DNA of 48,152 bases, from contig CALHCI010000126.1 of the NCBI GenBank assembly GCA_937931165.1, forward strand, positions 1 through 48,152, given 5' to 3'. Each line of letters opens with the position of its first letter. Position 1 is the stretch's first letter. The notes beneath the pieces are model-generated. The model ran no database searches. It worked only from the letters and a program-made list of their open reading frames with translations, and was not told the origin of the DNA. Origin of the DNA: an uncultured Granulosicoccaceae bacterium (lineage in GTDB: Bacteria > Pseudomonadota > Gammaproteobacteria > Granulosicoccales > Granulosicoccaceae). A program made the translations under genes and the position numbers. Positions 9,319 through 19,276 of this stretch are shown here, one piece after another.

Positions 9319-10677
9319 GTGGCATCGGCAGCGGAATCAATTGGCGGGTTAGGCAGATCGGCTGAGCTGCGACAACGCTTGTTGTTCGTGCTGCTCGCGC
9401 TTGTGATTTTCCGTATAGGCGCACACATCACTATTCCAGGTGTTGATCCGCGTGTGATGGCTGCTCTTTTTGAACAGCAGCGTGGCGGTATTCTGGACAT
9501 GTTTAACATGTTTGGTGGTGGTGCATTAAGCCGGATGTCATTGTTCGCACTGGGTGTAATGCCGTATATCTCGGCATCTATCATCATGCAATTGCTGACG
9601 CACGTAGTGCCGTCACTGGAGCAGCTTCGTAAAGAAGGCGAAAGCGGACGGAAGATTATTACCAAGTACACCCGTTACGGCACTTTGCTGCTGGCGAGTG
9701 TCCAGGCAGTCGGTGTTTGTATTGCGCTGCAATCACAGCAGGCAGCAGGCGCACCGCTGGTTTATCTTGGCGGGCTGGGCTTTGTACTGACTGGTGCAGT
9801 GACCCTGGTAACCGGCACCATGTTTTTAATGTGGCTCGGTGAGCAGGTGACTGAACGCGGTATTGGTAACGGTATCTCGATTTTGATCTTTGCCGGTATT
9901 GTTTCCGGACTACCGGCAGCGATTGGTGGCACACTGGAGCTTGCCAGAACCGGTGAGTTGTCTTCGTTAATCGTGTTGATTCTGGTGATTCTGACGGTTG
10001 CCGTCACAGCATTTGTGATTTTTGTGGAGCGTGGGCAACGCCGAATTACGGTAAATTATGCAAAGCGGCAGCAAGGGCGTAAAATGTTTGCCGGGCAGCA
10101 GAGTCATCTGCCGTTGAAGCTGAACATGGCGGGTGTCATTCCCCCGATTTTTGCGTCGAGCATTATTTTGTTCCCGGCAACGATGGGCGATTTTGCATCC
10201 AACGCATCCGGTATGACCTGGCTGCAGAATATTGTGTCAACGCTGCAACCCGGGCAACCACTTTACGTGTTGCTTTATGCAGCAGCGATCATCTTTTTCT
10301 GTTTTTTCTACACCTCGCTTGTTTTTAACGCGAGAGAGACTGCAGACAATCTGAAGAAGTCAGGTGCGTTTATTCCGGGTATTCGTCCGGGTGAACAAAC
10401 TGCGCGTTACATTGATGGTGTGTTAACCCGCTTAACGCTGGTGGGCGCTATGTACATTACGCTGGTCTGTTTGCTGCCTGAGTTTCTTATTTTGTGGTGG
10501 AACGTGCCGTTTTACTTTGGCGGTACATCTCTGCTGATTATTGTTGTGGTGATCATGGACTTTATTGCGCAGTCACAAGCGCACATGATGAGCCACCAGT
10601 ATGACAGCCTGGTGAAAAAGGCAAACCTGAAAGGGTCGAAAGGTTCCGGTAAAGGTAAGGCCAGCCCAAAAAGCTGA
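9319..10677 (+). CDS. secY: Preprotein translocase subunit SecY
   Basis: SecY (452 aa, E. coli 443) is the channel-forming subunit of the SecYEG translocon in the inner membrane. Ten hydrophobic segments can be followed through the sequence. Conserved sites include [12 protein letters not shown] near the N-terminus, the [14 protein letters not shown] segment, and the cytoplasmic loop with [13 protein letters not shown] that contacts the ribosome and SecA. The GTG start lies 7 nt after a GGAG motif. The C-terminal tail is glycine- and lysine-rich (after residue 433) and longer than in E. coli. Confidence 0.98.
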   Translation: MASAAESIGGLGRSAELRQRLLFVLLALVIFRIGAHITIPGVDPRVMAALFEQQRGGILDMFNMFGGGALSRMSLFALGVMPYISASIIMQLLTHVVPSLEQLRKEGESGRKIITKYTRYGTLLLASVQAVGVCIALQSQQAAGAPLVYLGGLGFVLTGAVTLVTGTMFLMWLGEQVTERGIGNGISILIFAGIVSGLPAAIGGTLELARTGELSSLIVLILVILTVAVTAFVIFVERGQRRITVNYAKRQQGRKMFAGQQSHLPLKLNMAGVIPPIFASSIILFPATMGDFASNASGMTWLQNIVSTLQPGQPLYVLLYAAAIIFFCFFYTSLVFNARETADNLKKSGAFIPGIRPGEQTARYIDGVLTRLTLVGAMYITLVCLLPEFLILWWNVPFYFGGTSLLIIVVVIMDFIAQSQAHMMSHQYDSLVKKANLKGSKGSGKGKASPKS

Positions 10678-10730
10678 ACAGTTTTTAATTTCAACACAGC
10701 AAACGCTGTGGACAGAGAATTAGGTGCAAC

Positions 10731-10844
10731 ATGAAAGTTAGAGCATCAGTAAAGAAGATTTGCCGCCAATGTAAGGTGATCAAGCGGCATGGAGTGATCC
10801 GGGTGATATGTACGGATCCACGACATAAACAAAGACAAGGCTAA
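10731..10844 (+). CDS. rpmJ: 50S ribosomal protein L36, zinc-binding form
   Basis: This 37-codon gene was found by reading the gap between secY and rpsM. It encodes [17 protein letters not shown] and continues to a TAA at 10842-10844. The zinc ligands Cys11, Cys14, Cys27 and His32 are all present, so this is the C-plus form that is replaced by a zinc-free paralogue under zinc starvation in many bacteria. It lies 53 nt after secY, where E. coli also has it. Confidence 0.96.
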   Translation: MKVRASVKKICRQCKVIKRHGVIRVICTDPRHKQRQG

Positions 10845-10882
10845 AAGTTTTATGGTAACCACGATGAAAGGCAGCGTTTGAC

Positions 10883-11239
10883 ATGGCACGTATTGCTGGA
10901 ATCAATATCCCTGTAAACAAGCACACCTGGGTGGCTCTTACATCTATTTATGGTGTCGGCAGAACTACAGCGTACAAATTATGTGCAGATGCAGGCATCG
11001 ATCCGACTATCAAAGTGAAGGATCTCGCTGAGCCACAGGTTGAAGAACTCAGAAACCACGTGGGCAAGCTCACGGTTGAGGGTGATCTTCGACGTGATGT
11101 CAGCATGAACATCAAACGATTGATGGACCTCGGTAGCTACCGTGGTATCCGTCATCGCCGTGGTTTGCCAATGCGCGGGCAGCGTACACAAACTAATGCC
11201 AGAACCCGCAAGGGTCCGCGTCGCCCGATAAAGAGATAG
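10883..11239 (+). CDS. rpsM: 30S ribosomal protein S13
   Basis: S13 is 118 aa as in E. coli. It sits at the top of the 30S head and contacts L5 and the P-site tRNA. The helix-turn-helix-like [19 protein letters not shown] start and the C-terminal [22 protein letters not shown] tail are diagnostic. Only 38 nt separate it from rpmJ. This is too little for the alpha-operon leader with the S4-binding pseudoknot known from E. coli, so that control is probably absent or located elsewhere. Confidence 0.98.
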   Translation: MARIAGINIPVNKHTWVALTSIYGVGRTTAYKLCADAGIDPTIKVKDLAEPQVEELRNHVGKLTVEGDLRRDVSMNIKRLMDLGSYRGIRHRRGLPMRGQRTQTNARTRKGPRRPIKR

Positions 11240-11243
11240 ACTA

Positions 11244-11627
11244 ATGGGTCAGAAAGCTACTAAAAAGAAGCCGAATCGCGTTGTGACTGATGGTATTGCC
11301 CACATTCACGCGTCTTTCAACAATACTATTGTGATGATCACTGATCGTCAGGGCAATGCGCTGGCGTGGGCAACAGCGGGTGGGTCAGGCTTTCGCGGTT
11401 CACGCAAAAGCACGCCTTTCGCTGCACAGGTTGCTGCTGAGAGAGCCGGTACAACCGCGCTTGAGTACGGCATGAAAAACCTTGATGTGAAAGTAAAAGG
11501 TCCAGGGCCTGGTCGTGACTCTGCTGTTCGTTCACTGAATGCAGTGGGCTTCAAAATCACTAATATTGTTGACGTTACGCCGATTCCACATAACGGTTGT
11601 CGTCCACCGAAACGCCGTCGCGTTTAA
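11244..11627 (+). CDS. rpsK: 30S ribosomal protein S11
   Basis: S11 (127 aa, E. coli 129) is on the 30S platform near the E site and the Shine-Dalgarno helix. Conserved segments are [41 protein letters not shown] and the C-terminal [16 protein letters not shown]. It starts 4 nt after rpsM. Confidence 0.98.
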   Translation: MGQKATKKKPNRVVTDGIAHIHASFNNTIVMITDRQGNALAWATAGGSGFRGSRKSTPFAAQVAAERAGTTALEYGMKNLDVKVKGPGPGRDSAVRSLNAVGFKITNIVDVTPIPHNGCRPPKRRRV

Positions 11628-11641
11628 CCGGAGCATTTACT

Positions 11642-12262
11642 GTGGCGAGATATATAGGTCCAAAATGTAAGTTGAGCCGTCGCGAAGGCACCGATTTGTA
11701 TTTGAAATCGGGCATGCGACCGCTGGACTCCAAATGTAAGCTGGATACTCCTCCAGGGCAGGCCGGTGCAAAGCGCGCCAGACTGACCGACTATGCAATT
11801 CAGTTGCGTGAGAAGCAGAAGCTGCGCCGTATGTACGGTGTACTCGAGCGTCAGTTCCGCAACTACTATAAGGAAGCAGCACGTATCAAAGGTTCAACCG
11901 GTGAAAACCTGTTGTCCCTGCTCGAAGGTCGGCTTGATAACGTTGTGTACCGCATGGGATTCGGTTCTACGCGTGCCGAGGCGAGACAACTCGTGGCTCA
12001 CAAGGCAATTACGGTAGACGGGCAGATCGTCAACATTGCTTCGTACCAGGTAAAGCCGAATCAGGTTGTCGGAATCCGCGAACGAGCGAAAAAGCAGGCG
12101 CGTATAACTGACGCGATGCAATTGGCCAAACAGCGCACTGTTCCGGGCTGGATGGACGTCGACGAGAAAAAAATGGAAGGTGTTCTAAAATCCCTACCGG
12201 ATCGAAGTGATTTGCCGGCAGAGATAAACGAATCACTCGTTGTGGAACTCTACTCCAAGTAA
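11642..12262 (+). CDS. rpsD: 30S ribosomal protein S4
   Basis: S4 nucleates 30S assembly; in E. coli it also represses the alpha operon and helps rRNA antitermination. I chose the GTG at 11642, preceded by GGAG (11631-11634), which gives exactly 206 aa as in E. coli and starts [16 protein letters not shown]. An upstream in-frame start at 11597 would overlap the end of rpsK and add 15 unrelated residues. The S4 RNA-binding domain ([21 protein letters not shown]) is intact. Confidence 0.97.
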   Translation: MARYIGPKCKLSRREGTDLYLKSGMRPLDSKCKLDTPPGQAGAKRARLTDYAIQLREKQKLRRMYGVLERQFRNYYKEAARIKGSTGENLLSLLEGRLDNVVYRMGFGSTRAEARQLVAHKAITVDGQIVNIASYQVKPNQVVGIRERAKKQARITDAMQLAKQRTVPGWMDVDEKKMEGVLKSLPDRSDLPAEINESLVVELYSK

Positions 12263-12275
12263 AGAGAACAAGCTC

Positions 12276-13283
12276 ATGGGTGCGATGCAATCAGAATTTT
12301 TAAAGCCAAGAATCGTCGATGTATCGGCGGTCAACGACTGCCATGCGAAAGTGACGCTGGAGCCACTTGAAAGAGGTTTCGGACACACGCTAGGTAATGC
12401 GCTGCGCCGTATTCTGCTTTCTTCTATGCCGGGTGCGGCAGTGGTAGAAGCAGAGATCGAAGGTGTCTTGCATGAGTACACCACTATTGAGGGTGTGCAG
12501 GAAGATGTACTGGACATTCTGCTAAACCTGAAAGAAGTGGCGATAGTCCTGCACGCGAAAGAGGAAGCCAACCTGACGCTTAAGAAGCGTGGGCCGGGCG
12601 TTGTCACCGCGGCAGATATCACCGTTGATCATGACGTTGAGATTAAAAACCCCGAGAAGGTTATCTGTAACCTGACCAAGAACGGCGAGATCTCAATCAC
12701 GATGAAAGCAAGGGCAGGGCGCGGTTATGAGCCTGCTACCCAGCGCACGGTTGCCGAAGGCGAGAATCGCCCGATTGGCGCGTTGCAACTGGATGCGTCT
12801 TTCAGCCCGGTGTCCAAGGTGACCTACGATGTCGAGAGTGCTCGTGTTGAACAGCGCACCGACCTCGACAAGTTGATTATAGACCTGGAAACTAACGGCA
12901 CGATTGATCCGGAAGAAGCAATTCGCAAAGCAGCGACCATTCTGCAAGAGCAGCTGGCTGTCTTTGTTGAGCTTGAAGCTGAAACCGGTGAAGAGAAAGT
13001 CGATGAGACGACCTCTGACATCGATCCTATCCTGTTGCGTCCAGTTGATGATCTGGAACTGACAGTCCGGTCGGCCAATTGTCTCAAGGCAGAGAATATT
13101 TACTACATCGGTGATTTGATTCAGCGTACCGAAGTAGAATTGCTGAAAACGCCAAATCTTGGTAAAAAATCACTGACTGAGATCAAAGACGTGCTTGCGC
13201 AGCAGGCATTGTCACTGGGTATGCGACTTGAAAACTGGCCACCGCCAGAGCTTGCGCGGCCACGTGAAGGTCTTAAGAAGTAA
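12276..13283 (+). CDS. rpoA: DNA-directed RNA polymerase subunit alpha
   Basis: The alpha subunit dimerises to scaffold RNA polymerase. From ATG 12276 it is 335 aa (E. coli 329) and starts [12 protein letters not shown], the same spacing to EFLKPR as E. coli; a start at 12240 would add 12 unrelated residues. The N-terminal domain (assembly) and the C-terminal domain with [17 protein letters not shown], which binds UP elements and activators, are both complete. It sits between rpsD and rplQ as in the standard alpha operon. Confidence 0.98.
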   Translation: MGAMQSEFLKPRIVDVSAVNDCHAKVTLEPLERGFGHTLGNALRRILLSSMPGAAVVEAEIEGVLHEYTTIEGVQEDVLDILLNLKEVAIVLHAKEEANLTLKKRGPGVVTAADITVDHDVEIKNPEKVICNLTKNGEISITMKARAGRGYEPATQRTVAEGENRPIGALQLDASFSPVSKVTYDVESARVEQRTDLDKLIIDLETNGTIDPEEAIRKAATILQEQLAVFVELEAETGEEKVDETTSDIDPILLRPVDDLELTVRSANCLKAENIYYIGDLIQRTEVELLKTPNLGKKSLTEIKDVLAQQALSLGMRLENWPPPELARPREGLKK

Positions 13284-13343
13284 CTGACACTATTGCACTG
13301 CTTGCCTGCGAATGGCCGGTACAACTAAATAAGGGTATGTGAG

Positions 13344-13718
13344 ATGCGACACGGCAAGAGTGGCCGAAAGCTAAACAGAAACAGCAGCCACAGAAAAGCG
13401 ATGTACAAGAATATGGCTACTTCATTTCTGAACCACGAAGCAATTAAAACAACACTGCCGAAAGCTAAAGAGCTTCGTCGTGTTGTTGAGCCTCTGATTA
13501 CACTGGCCGGTGATGACAGCGTGGCCAACAGGCGCCTGGCATTTGACCGGCTGCGTGACAAAGAAGCGGTAGGCAAGCTGTTTAGCGAGCTTGGTCCAAG
13601 GTTTAAAGAGCGCCCCGGTGGTTACACCAGAATACTGAAGTGCGGTTTTCGTGAAGGCGATAAAGCACCAATGGCGATCATTGAACTGGTTGAAAAGTCA
13701 GAGCCAGCTGCCGGATAA
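13344..13718 (+). CDS. rplQ: 50S ribosomal protein L17
   Basis: L17 (124 aa, E. coli 127) lies near the tunnel exit on the 50S. The start [20 protein letters not shown] and the [11 protein letters not shown] segment are typical. It follows rpoA by 60 nt and is the last gene of the ribosomal-protein cluster; a strong terminator comes about 40 nt later. Confidence 0.98.
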   Translation: MRHGKSGRKLNRNSSHRKAMYKNMATSFLNHEAIKTTLPKAKELRRVVEPLITLAGDDSVANRRLAFDRLRDKEAVGKLFSELGPRFKERPGGYTRILKCGFREGDKAPMAIIELVEKSEPAAG

Positions 13719-13757
13719 AACAGCGTTTGTTGTAACCAGTACAAAGCGAGAAAGTAG

Positions 13758-13779
13758 AAAGGTCCTTCGGGACCTTTTT
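13758..13779 (+). terminator. Intrinsic terminator of the ribosomal-protein operon
   Basis: A five-pair GC-rich stem (13761-13765 with 13770-13774) capped by a TTCG tetraloop is followed by five T residues (13775-13779). Three A residues before the stem can extend the pairing with the T tract. This is a textbook factor-independent terminator and closes the transcript that began upstream of rplC. Confidence 0.93.
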
Positions 13780-13922
13780 GCGTTTGAGCGGGTGAAATTA
13801 GCGTTATAAAGCCTCTGAACTATCTGGCCCGAATCCGGTTGTGGCCCATCGGCGGTAGTCATAAATTCGCAACCGGGTTTTTACCGTGGTAAAACATGTG
13901 TACTTACACCTCAGGGGCTGGC
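13780..13922 (+). other. Intergenic region before the PEP-mutase-like gene
   Basis: About 140 bases without a gene. It contains an inverted pair, CCGGTTG (13835-13841) and CAACCGG (13870-13876), followed by GTTTTT. This could be a weak second terminator or a protein site; the 28-nt loop makes a terminator doubtful. A purine-rich AGGGG (13913-13917) is the likely ribosome binding site of the next gene. No convincing -35/-10 pair was found. Confidence 0.4.
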
Positions 13923-14696
13923 ATGTCTAATCAAGCTGAACAGGCGCGTTTGTTTAAATCATTGCACCAACCAGGTAATCCGGTGGTGCTGTTTAATATC
14001 TGGGATGCCGGTAGTGCCAGTGCTGTTGCAGCGTCTGGTGCACGTGCCATTGCGACGGGAAGTGCACCGGTGGCAATGGCAAACGGTTATCCAGATGGCG
14101 AAAAAATATCTCTCGACGAAGCATTGGTCGTTGCAAATCGTATTCTCGAGGCCATAGACATTCCGTTAACGATGGATCTCGAGGGTGGTTACGGACCAGA
14201 ACCTGAAGTTGTTGCACAAACCGTTTCGCGTGCGATGGATATAGGGGTGGTTGGTGTTAATTTTGAAGATCAGATAGTCGGTGGCCAGGGACTGTATTCG
14301 ACTGATGATCAGGTAGTTCGGATTAAGGCAGCAAGGCTGGCGGCAGATGCTAATGGTGTGGGTGGGTTTGTTAATGCCAGAACTGATATCTTTCTAAAGG
14401 CTAAGCCAGATGCGCACACAGACAAGATGGTTGATGAAGCGATCGATCGTGCCAAAGCCTATGAACAGGCAGGTGCAGACGGATTCTTTGCCCCCGGAAT
14501 GGTGGACAAAAAGCAAATCTCCAGACTATGCGAGGCGGTGTCTTTACCGGTTAACCTAATCGTGCTTGATCACACCCCGAGCCAACAGGAGTTTACAGAA
14601 CTCGGTGCCGGGCGCATTAGTTACGGGCCTACGCCTTATCGCCATATGATTAAGTGGCTTAAAGGTCAGGCGGGCACCGCTTATGGGTTTACCTGA
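13923..14696 (+). CDS. Isocitrate lyase/PEP mutase superfamily protein, function unknown
   Basis: This 257-aa protein belongs to the alpha/beta-barrel superfamily of isocitrate lyase, methylisocitrate lyase and phosphoenolpyruvate mutase. Visible motifs are FNIWDAGSA (24-32), the metal-site DLEGGYG (85-91), NFEDQ (113-117) and NARTD (151-155). The KKCGH-type active-site loop with the lyase cysteine is missing, so it is unlikely to be a true (methyl)isocitrate lyase; it may cleave or hydrolyse another alpha-keto or phosphonate-type substrate. I preferred ATG 13923, which has an AGGGG site 5 nt upstream, over ATG 13896. It is a single gene, convergent with uvrA, with no pathway partner beside it. 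Confidence 0.85.
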   Translation: MSNQAEQARLFKSLHQPGNPVVLFNIWDAGSASAVAASGARAIATGSAPVAMANGYPDGEKISLDEALVVANRILEAIDIPLTMDLEGGYGPEPEVVAQTVSRAMDIGVVGVNFEDQIVGGQGLYSTDDQVVRIKAARLAADANGVGGFVNARTDIFLKAKPDAHTDKMVDEAIDRAKAYEQAGADGFFAPGMVDKKQISRLCEAVSLPVNLIVLDHTPSQQEFTELGAGRISYGPTPYRHMIKWLKGQAGTAYGFT

Positions 14697-14726
14697 TAAG
14701 CAGAGCGCTTAACACGCTGGTTACTG

Positions 14727-17705
14727 CTATTTCGTGCTTACCTTCTTTTTTCTGGCGGCGGTTTTTTTAGTCACTTTTTTAGTAATGGTATTTTTCGTAC
14801 TTGTTTTTGCGGTACTGATCTTTTTATTGGAGGGCTTGGCACTGGCTTTTTTACCAGCGGTCTTTTTTGCAGACGCCGGTTTATCCGTGAAAAAGCGCTG
14901 CAGGTAAGCGCCGGTTACCGATGAAGGATTCGCGCCAATGGCCTCAGGTGTGCCGGTTGCGACGATCTGTCCGCCGCCGTCGCCACCGTCCGGGCCAAGG
15001 TCAATAATCCAGTCACAGGCTTTAATGACATCGAGATTGTGTTCGATCACAACAATCGTGTTGCCGCGATCTCGCAGGCTGTGCAGTACCTTTAATAACT
15101 GGCTGATGTCATAGAAGTGCAGACCGGTGGTCGGTTCGTCGAGAATGTATAACGTTTGTCCGGTATCCCGTTTTGACAGCTCACGCGATAACTTAATACG
15201 TTGTGCCTCACCACCGGAGAGCGTTGTCGCCGACTGTCCAAGTGTAATGTATGACAATCCGACATCCTGCAGCGTGGTGAGTTTTTTGGCGATTGATGGC
15301 ACCGGCTGGAAAAACTCGCAGGCTTCGTCAACCGTCATGTCGAGTACTTCTGATATATCCTTACCCTTGTATTTTATATCGAGTGTTTCGCGTCCATAGC
15401 GCTTGCCGTCGCAGACATCGCACATGACATAGACGTCTGGCAGAAAGTGCATTTCAACGCGAATTAACCCGTCACCCTGGCAGGCCTCACAACGCCCCCC
15501 TTTGACATTGAAGCTGAATCTCCCTGGCTGATAGCCGCGTGAGCGAGCCTCCTGAGTCGATGAAAACAGATCACGTACCAGTGAAAAAATACCAACGTAA
15601 GTGGCCGGATTAGAGCGCGGAGTGCGACCGATAGGGCTTTGATCTATCTCTACAATACGATCAATGTTTTCAAGTCCTGTGACAGATTCCACCGGTGCCG
15701 GCTCTGTGCTTGCGCGGTTCAGTTGCTGTGCGGCATAGCGGTAAAGCGTGTCATTGATCAGCGTTGATTTACCTGACCCGGATACACCGGTAATGCAGGT
15801 AAAAAGTCCGATAGGGATATCGGCACTTACCGATTTAAGATTATTGCCGGTAGCGCCATTAATGGTAAGTAATTTTTTTTGATTGATGGCAGTACGTGCT
15901 GGTATCTCAATTGATTTGCGTCCGGACAGGTAATCGGCAGTTAGAGAGTTTTTGTTTTTGATTAGTTGCTCTGGTGATCCGAGTGCGACAACCTCGCCAC
16001 CGGCCTGACCGGCACCGGGGCCTATGTCTACAACAAAGTCTGCTTTGCGAATAGCGTCTTCGTCGTGCTCTACCACCAGCACCGTGTTTCCCAGGTCACG
16101 CAGATAGGTCAGTGTGTCCAGGAGTTTGTCGTTGTCTCTCTGGTGTAAGCCAATCGAGGGTTCATCAAGTACATACAAGACACCCATCAACCCGGCACCT
16201 ATCTGGCTTGCCAGTCGAATACGTTGTGATTCACCGCCCGAGAGCGTGTTGGCGCGTCTGTCGAGAGACAAATAATTCAGTCCAACGTTAATGAGAAACT
16301 GCAGCCGTTGGTTAATCTCTATCAGGATCTTTTCACCGATTTCGAGTTTGTTACCGTCGAGCTTGAGCCGATCTATCAGTTGCTTTGCATCGTGAATAGA
16401 CAGTGCCGACACTTTGCTGATGGGTGTGTCATCGACAAATACACTACGTGCAGATTCATTAAGTCTTGAGCCATGGCAACTGGCACACGGTCTGTTGGAC
16501 AGATATTTTGCAATCTCATTGCGAACCGCACTGGATTCTGTCTGCTTGTAGCGTCTTTGCAATGTATTGATAACGCCTTCAAACGAGTGTTTACGGCTCC
16601 TTGTCCGGCCTTTAGCCGTTTTATGCTTAAACTGTATGGCTTTGCCTTCACTCCCGTACAGTATGTGTTTCTGTTGTTGTTTGGTCAGTTTATTAAACGG
16701 TGTGTCAACATCGAATTCATAGTGTGCTGCTACCGACTGCATTATTTGAAAATAGAATGCATTACGTTTGTCCCAGCCACGTATAGCGCCTTCGGCCAGG
16801 CTTTTATCTGGTGTGATCAGTTTTTCTTCGTCAATAACCTGATCACCCCCCAATCCGTCACATACACCACAAGCGCCCTGTGGGCTGTTGAACGAAAACA
16901 ACCGTGGCGATAACTCAGGCACAGAGTGATCGCACATAGGGCAGGAATATTTATTGGAAAAAAGCCTTTCTTTAAGAGAGTTATCTTCCGGGTTTAGCGG
17001 GGCAACAATCGCCAGGCCTTCGGCAAGTGTCAAGCTGGTTTCCAGTGACTCTGTCAGGCGCAGGCGTAAATCTTCTTTAATACTGAACCGGTCTACCACC
17101 ACTTCGATGGTATGTTTCTTTTTAGCATCGAGTGTGATGCTCTCATCCAGCGGATGAACCTCGCCGTCAATGCGCACCCGCAAGTAGCCCTTGGCGCGTA
17201 ACTCGGTCAGTTGCTGGCTGTGTTCGCCTTTACGATCCGACACTATAGGGGCAAGCAGCATCACCTTGGTACCGTCCGGGATATCGAGAATCTGGTCAAC
17301 CATCTGTGAGATGGTCTGGGCGTTCAGATCGATATTGTGCGTTGGACATCTCGGGGTGCCGACACGCGCATACAGCAGTCGCAGGTAGTCGTGAATCTCT
17401 GTGATGGTCCCGACGGTGGAGCGGGGATTGTGGCTGGTAGATTTTTGTTCAATGGCGATTGCCGGGGACAGACCTTCAATGGTATCGACGTCCGGCTTGT
17501 CCATGACCGACAGAAACTGACGGGCATAAGTTGACAAAGATTCTACATAGCGCCGCTGACCCTCTGCAAAAATCGTATCAAAGGCAAGAGAGGATTTGCC
17601 CGAGCCCGAGAGCCCTGTGATAACAATCAGTTTGTCGCGGGGTAGATCGATATCGATGTTTTTCAGATTGTGGGTGCGTGCGCCACGTATCCGGATCGAG
17701 TCCAT
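14727..17705 (-). CDS. uvrA: Excinuclease ABC subunit A with an extra lysine-rich tail
   Basis: UvrA is the ATP-dependent damage sensor of nucleotide excision repair, working with UvrB and UvrC. It has two ABC ATPase modules: Walker [10 protein letters not shown] and GVSGSGKST, signatures [12 protein letters not shown] and [12 protein letters not shown], plus cysteine pairs of the zinc modules (CPMC/CGVC and CEAC/CDVC). The start at 17705 gives [16 protein letters not shown] as in other UvrA proteins; a TTG 18 codons upstream is less likely. The protein is 992 aa against 940 in E. coli. The difference is a 52-residue C-terminal tail (941-992) with 18 lysines, one arginine and otherwise mostly Ala, Ser and Thr. 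No good LexA box was found upstream. Confidence 0.97.
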   Translation of the reverse strand: MDSIRIRGARTHNLKNIDIDLPRDKLIVITGLSGSGKSSLAFDTIFAEGQRRYVESLSTYARQFLSVMDKPDVDTIEGLSPAIAIEQKSTSHNPRSTVGTITEIHDYLRLLYARVGTPRCPTHNIDLNAQTISQMVDQILDIPDGTKVMLLAPIVSDRKGEHSQQLTELRAKGYLRVRIDGEVHPLDESITLDAKKKHTIEVVVDRFSIKEDLRLRLTESLETSLTLAEGLAIVAPLNPEDNSLKERLFSNKYSCPMCDHSVPELSPRLFSFNSPQGACGVCDGLGGDQVIDEEKLITPDKSLAEGAIRGWDKRNAFYFQIMQSVAAHYEFDVDTPFNKLTKQQQKHILYGSEGKAIQFKHKTAKGRTRSRKHSFEGVINTLQRRYKQTESSAVRNEIAKYLSNRPCASCHGSRLNESARSVFVDDTPISKVSALSIHDAKQLIDRLKLDGNKLEIGEKILIEINQRLQFLINVGLNYLSLDRRANTLSGGESQRIRLASQIGAGLMGVLYVLDEPSIGLHQRDNDKLLDTLTYLRDLGNTVLVVEHDEDAIRKADFVVDIGPGAGQAGGEVVALGSPEQLIKNKNSLTADYLSGRKSIEIPARTAINQKKLLTINGATGNNLKSVSADIPIGLFTCITGVSGSGKSTLINDTLYRYAAQQLNRASTEPAPVESVTGLENIDRIVEIDQSPIGRTPRSNPATYVGIFSLVRDLFSSTQEARSRGYQPGRFSFNVKGGRCEACQGDGLIRVEMHFLPDVYVMCDVCDGKRYGRETLDIKYKGKDISEVLDMTVDEACEFFQPVPSIAKKLTTLQDVGLSYITLGQSATTLSGGEAQRIKLSRELSKRDTGQTLYILDEPTTGLHFYDISQLLKVLHSLRDRGNTIVVIEHNLDVIKACDWIIDLGPDGGDGGGQIVATGTPEAIGANPSSVTGAYLQRFFTDKPASAKKTAGKKASAKPSNKKISTAKTSTKNTITKKVTKKTAARKKKVSTK

Positions 17706-17861
17706 GCGGTAATACCGTTGGTTTTGGTAAGAGGTCAGGGTAACCAGGGTGTCTTTCAATGCGGGTTTGCAGATGAGCGGGAGCTGCGTTTTAACCGCCT
17801 ATCCGCTACTATACCCGATCTGTATTCGAGTCAGTATTTTCTGTCCATTATCCAGCCGGCT
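17706..17861. promoter_or_regulatory. Divergent intergenic region between uvrA and the MFS gene
   Basis: These 156 bases should carry promoters for both neighbours. On the - strand a TATAGT (17808-17813) could be a -10 for uvrA, but its -35 is poor. A CTGT followed eight bases later by CAGT (near 17820-17835) resembles half of a LexA box (CTGT-N8-ACAG) but does not match fully. I see no other structure. Confidence 0.3.
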
Positions 17862-19271
17862 ATGGTTAGTTTGTCCGGCCCCTCAGGAATTTTTTTGGCT
17901 GCTTTTAACTCCCTGGAACGACGCGCTGCGGCGTCACTAAGCCTGGTCTACGCAACCCGGATGATGGGTCTGTTCCTGTTACTGCCGGTCATGAGTATTC
18001 TTGGGCAGGATCTTGAAGGAGCTACCCCGCTGCTTATCGGTGTGGCACTGGGTATCTATGGGCTGTTTCAGGCAGTGCTGCAGATTCCTTTCGGCTTTAT
18101 GTCTGATCGGTTCGGTCGTAAGCGTGTGATTTACGTTGGTCTGGCGATGTTGGTGGCAGGCAGTATTGTCGCTGCCATGGCAGACTCTATCTGGGGGGTT
18201 ATTGCGGGCCGAGCGCTTCAGGGAGCCGGGGCGATATCCGCTGCGGTGATGGCACTGGCCGCTGATCTTTCACGAGATGATCAACGCACCAAGATGATGG
18301 CGATTATTGGCGCTTCAATCGGACTTTCATTTGTATTGTCGATTATGGTGGGTCCGTTGTTAATGAATCGCCTTGGACTGAGCGGCATTTTTATCGCCAT
18401 TGCGGTTACCGGTATGTTGTCGGCATTGTTGGTACGCTTTGCGGTGCCTGATCAGCAAAACAACACTCTGTCTCACAATCGGGATTTTTCAGCAAGTACC
18501 GGTCAGATCGCTACGGTGATTAAAAACCCCGAGTTACTTCGACTGGATATTGGCATCTTGCTTCTTCACCTGCTGATTACCGCAACATTCGTTTGTGTAC
18601 CCCTTGGGTTGTTAGAGCGTGGTATCACGCCCGAATCGCACTGGAAGGTTTACCTGATTGCCTGTTTACTGTCACTGCTTATTATGGTGCCGCTGATCGG
18701 GTGGAGTGAGAAGGGCGTTAGAAGAGTCATGATGATATCCATCGTTGGGCTCGGGCTTGCAGAAATATTTGTTGGTCTAACGGGCCAGAGCTGGTGGATG
18801 ATCGTCATTGCCATTGGAATATTTTTTGGCTTTCTCAATGTGCTCGAATCACTATTGCCCACCATGGTGTCACGGATTGCACCGGTGGCCTGTCGCGGCG
18901 GTGCCATGGGCGTGTATTCAAGCAGCCAGTTTATGGGCGCTTTTATCGGTGGGGTTTTCGGCGGTTGGATGGTTGGATCAATCGGAGTGACCAACGCGCA
19001 TCTGGTACTTGGACTGCTCAGTATTAGCTGGCTGCTGGTGATCTACAACATGAAAGAGCCGGCAAAGCTCACCAGTTATCAGTTGTCACTGCACGGGCTG
19101 TCGGGGTATAACAAAAATCAACTGGAGCAGCAACTGGCTGGAGTAGGTGGCGTCGAAGAGGTATCTGTTATTGAGGCAGACAATGTGGCCTATCTTAAGG
19201 TGAGGCGAAAGCTGCTTGACGAACAGAACCTGCAGGATTGTCTTTCAAACCATAGCGGGGCAGTGCGGTAA
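17862..19271 (+). CDS. yajR: YajR-type MFS efflux transporter with C-terminal YAM-like domain
   Basis: This 469-aa inner-membrane protein has about twelve hydrophobic segments and MFS motif A in the loop after TM2 (GFMSDRFGRKRVIYVGL). After the last helix there is a soluble C-terminal stretch of about 65 residues (from LTSYQLSLHGLSGYN onward) with a ferredoxin-like pattern, matching the YAM domain of E. coli YajR, a proton-driven drug exporter whose substrate is uncertain. The start at 17862 gives MVSLSGPSG and is a best guess with no strong Shine-Dalgarno; an earlier in-frame opening at 17670 would overlap uvrA. It is convergent with the GGDEF-EAL gene, with 5 nt between the stops. Confidence 0.88.
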   Translation: MVSLSGPSGIFLAAFNSLERRAAASLSLVYATRMMGLFLLLPVMSILGQDLEGATPLLIGVALGIYGLFQAVLQIPFGFMSDRFGRKRVIYVGLAMLVAGSIVAAMADSIWGVIAGRALQGAGAISAAVMALAADLSRDDQRTKMMAIIGASIGLSFVLSIMVGPLLMNRLGLSGIFIAIAVTGMLSALLVRFAVPDQQNNTLSHNRDFSASTGQIATVIKNPELLRLDIGILLLHLLITATFVCVPLGLLERGITPESHWKVYLIACLLSLLIMVPLIGWSEKGVRRVMMISIVGLGLAEIFVGLTGQSWWMIVIAIGIFFGFLNVLESLLPTMVSRIAPVACRGGAMGVYSSSQFMGAFIGGVFGGWMVGSIGVTNAHLVLGLLSISWLLVIYNMKEPAKLTSYQLSLHGLSGYNKNQLEQQLAGVGGVEEVSVIEADNVAYLKVRRKLLDEQNLQDCLSNHSGAVR

Positions 19272-19276
19272 GATGC

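Noticed and set aside
17815..17840. Possible LexA box upstream of uvrA
   Set aside because: CTGT is followed eight bases later by CAGT, not ACAG, and the centre is not AT-alternating. The match is too weak to call.
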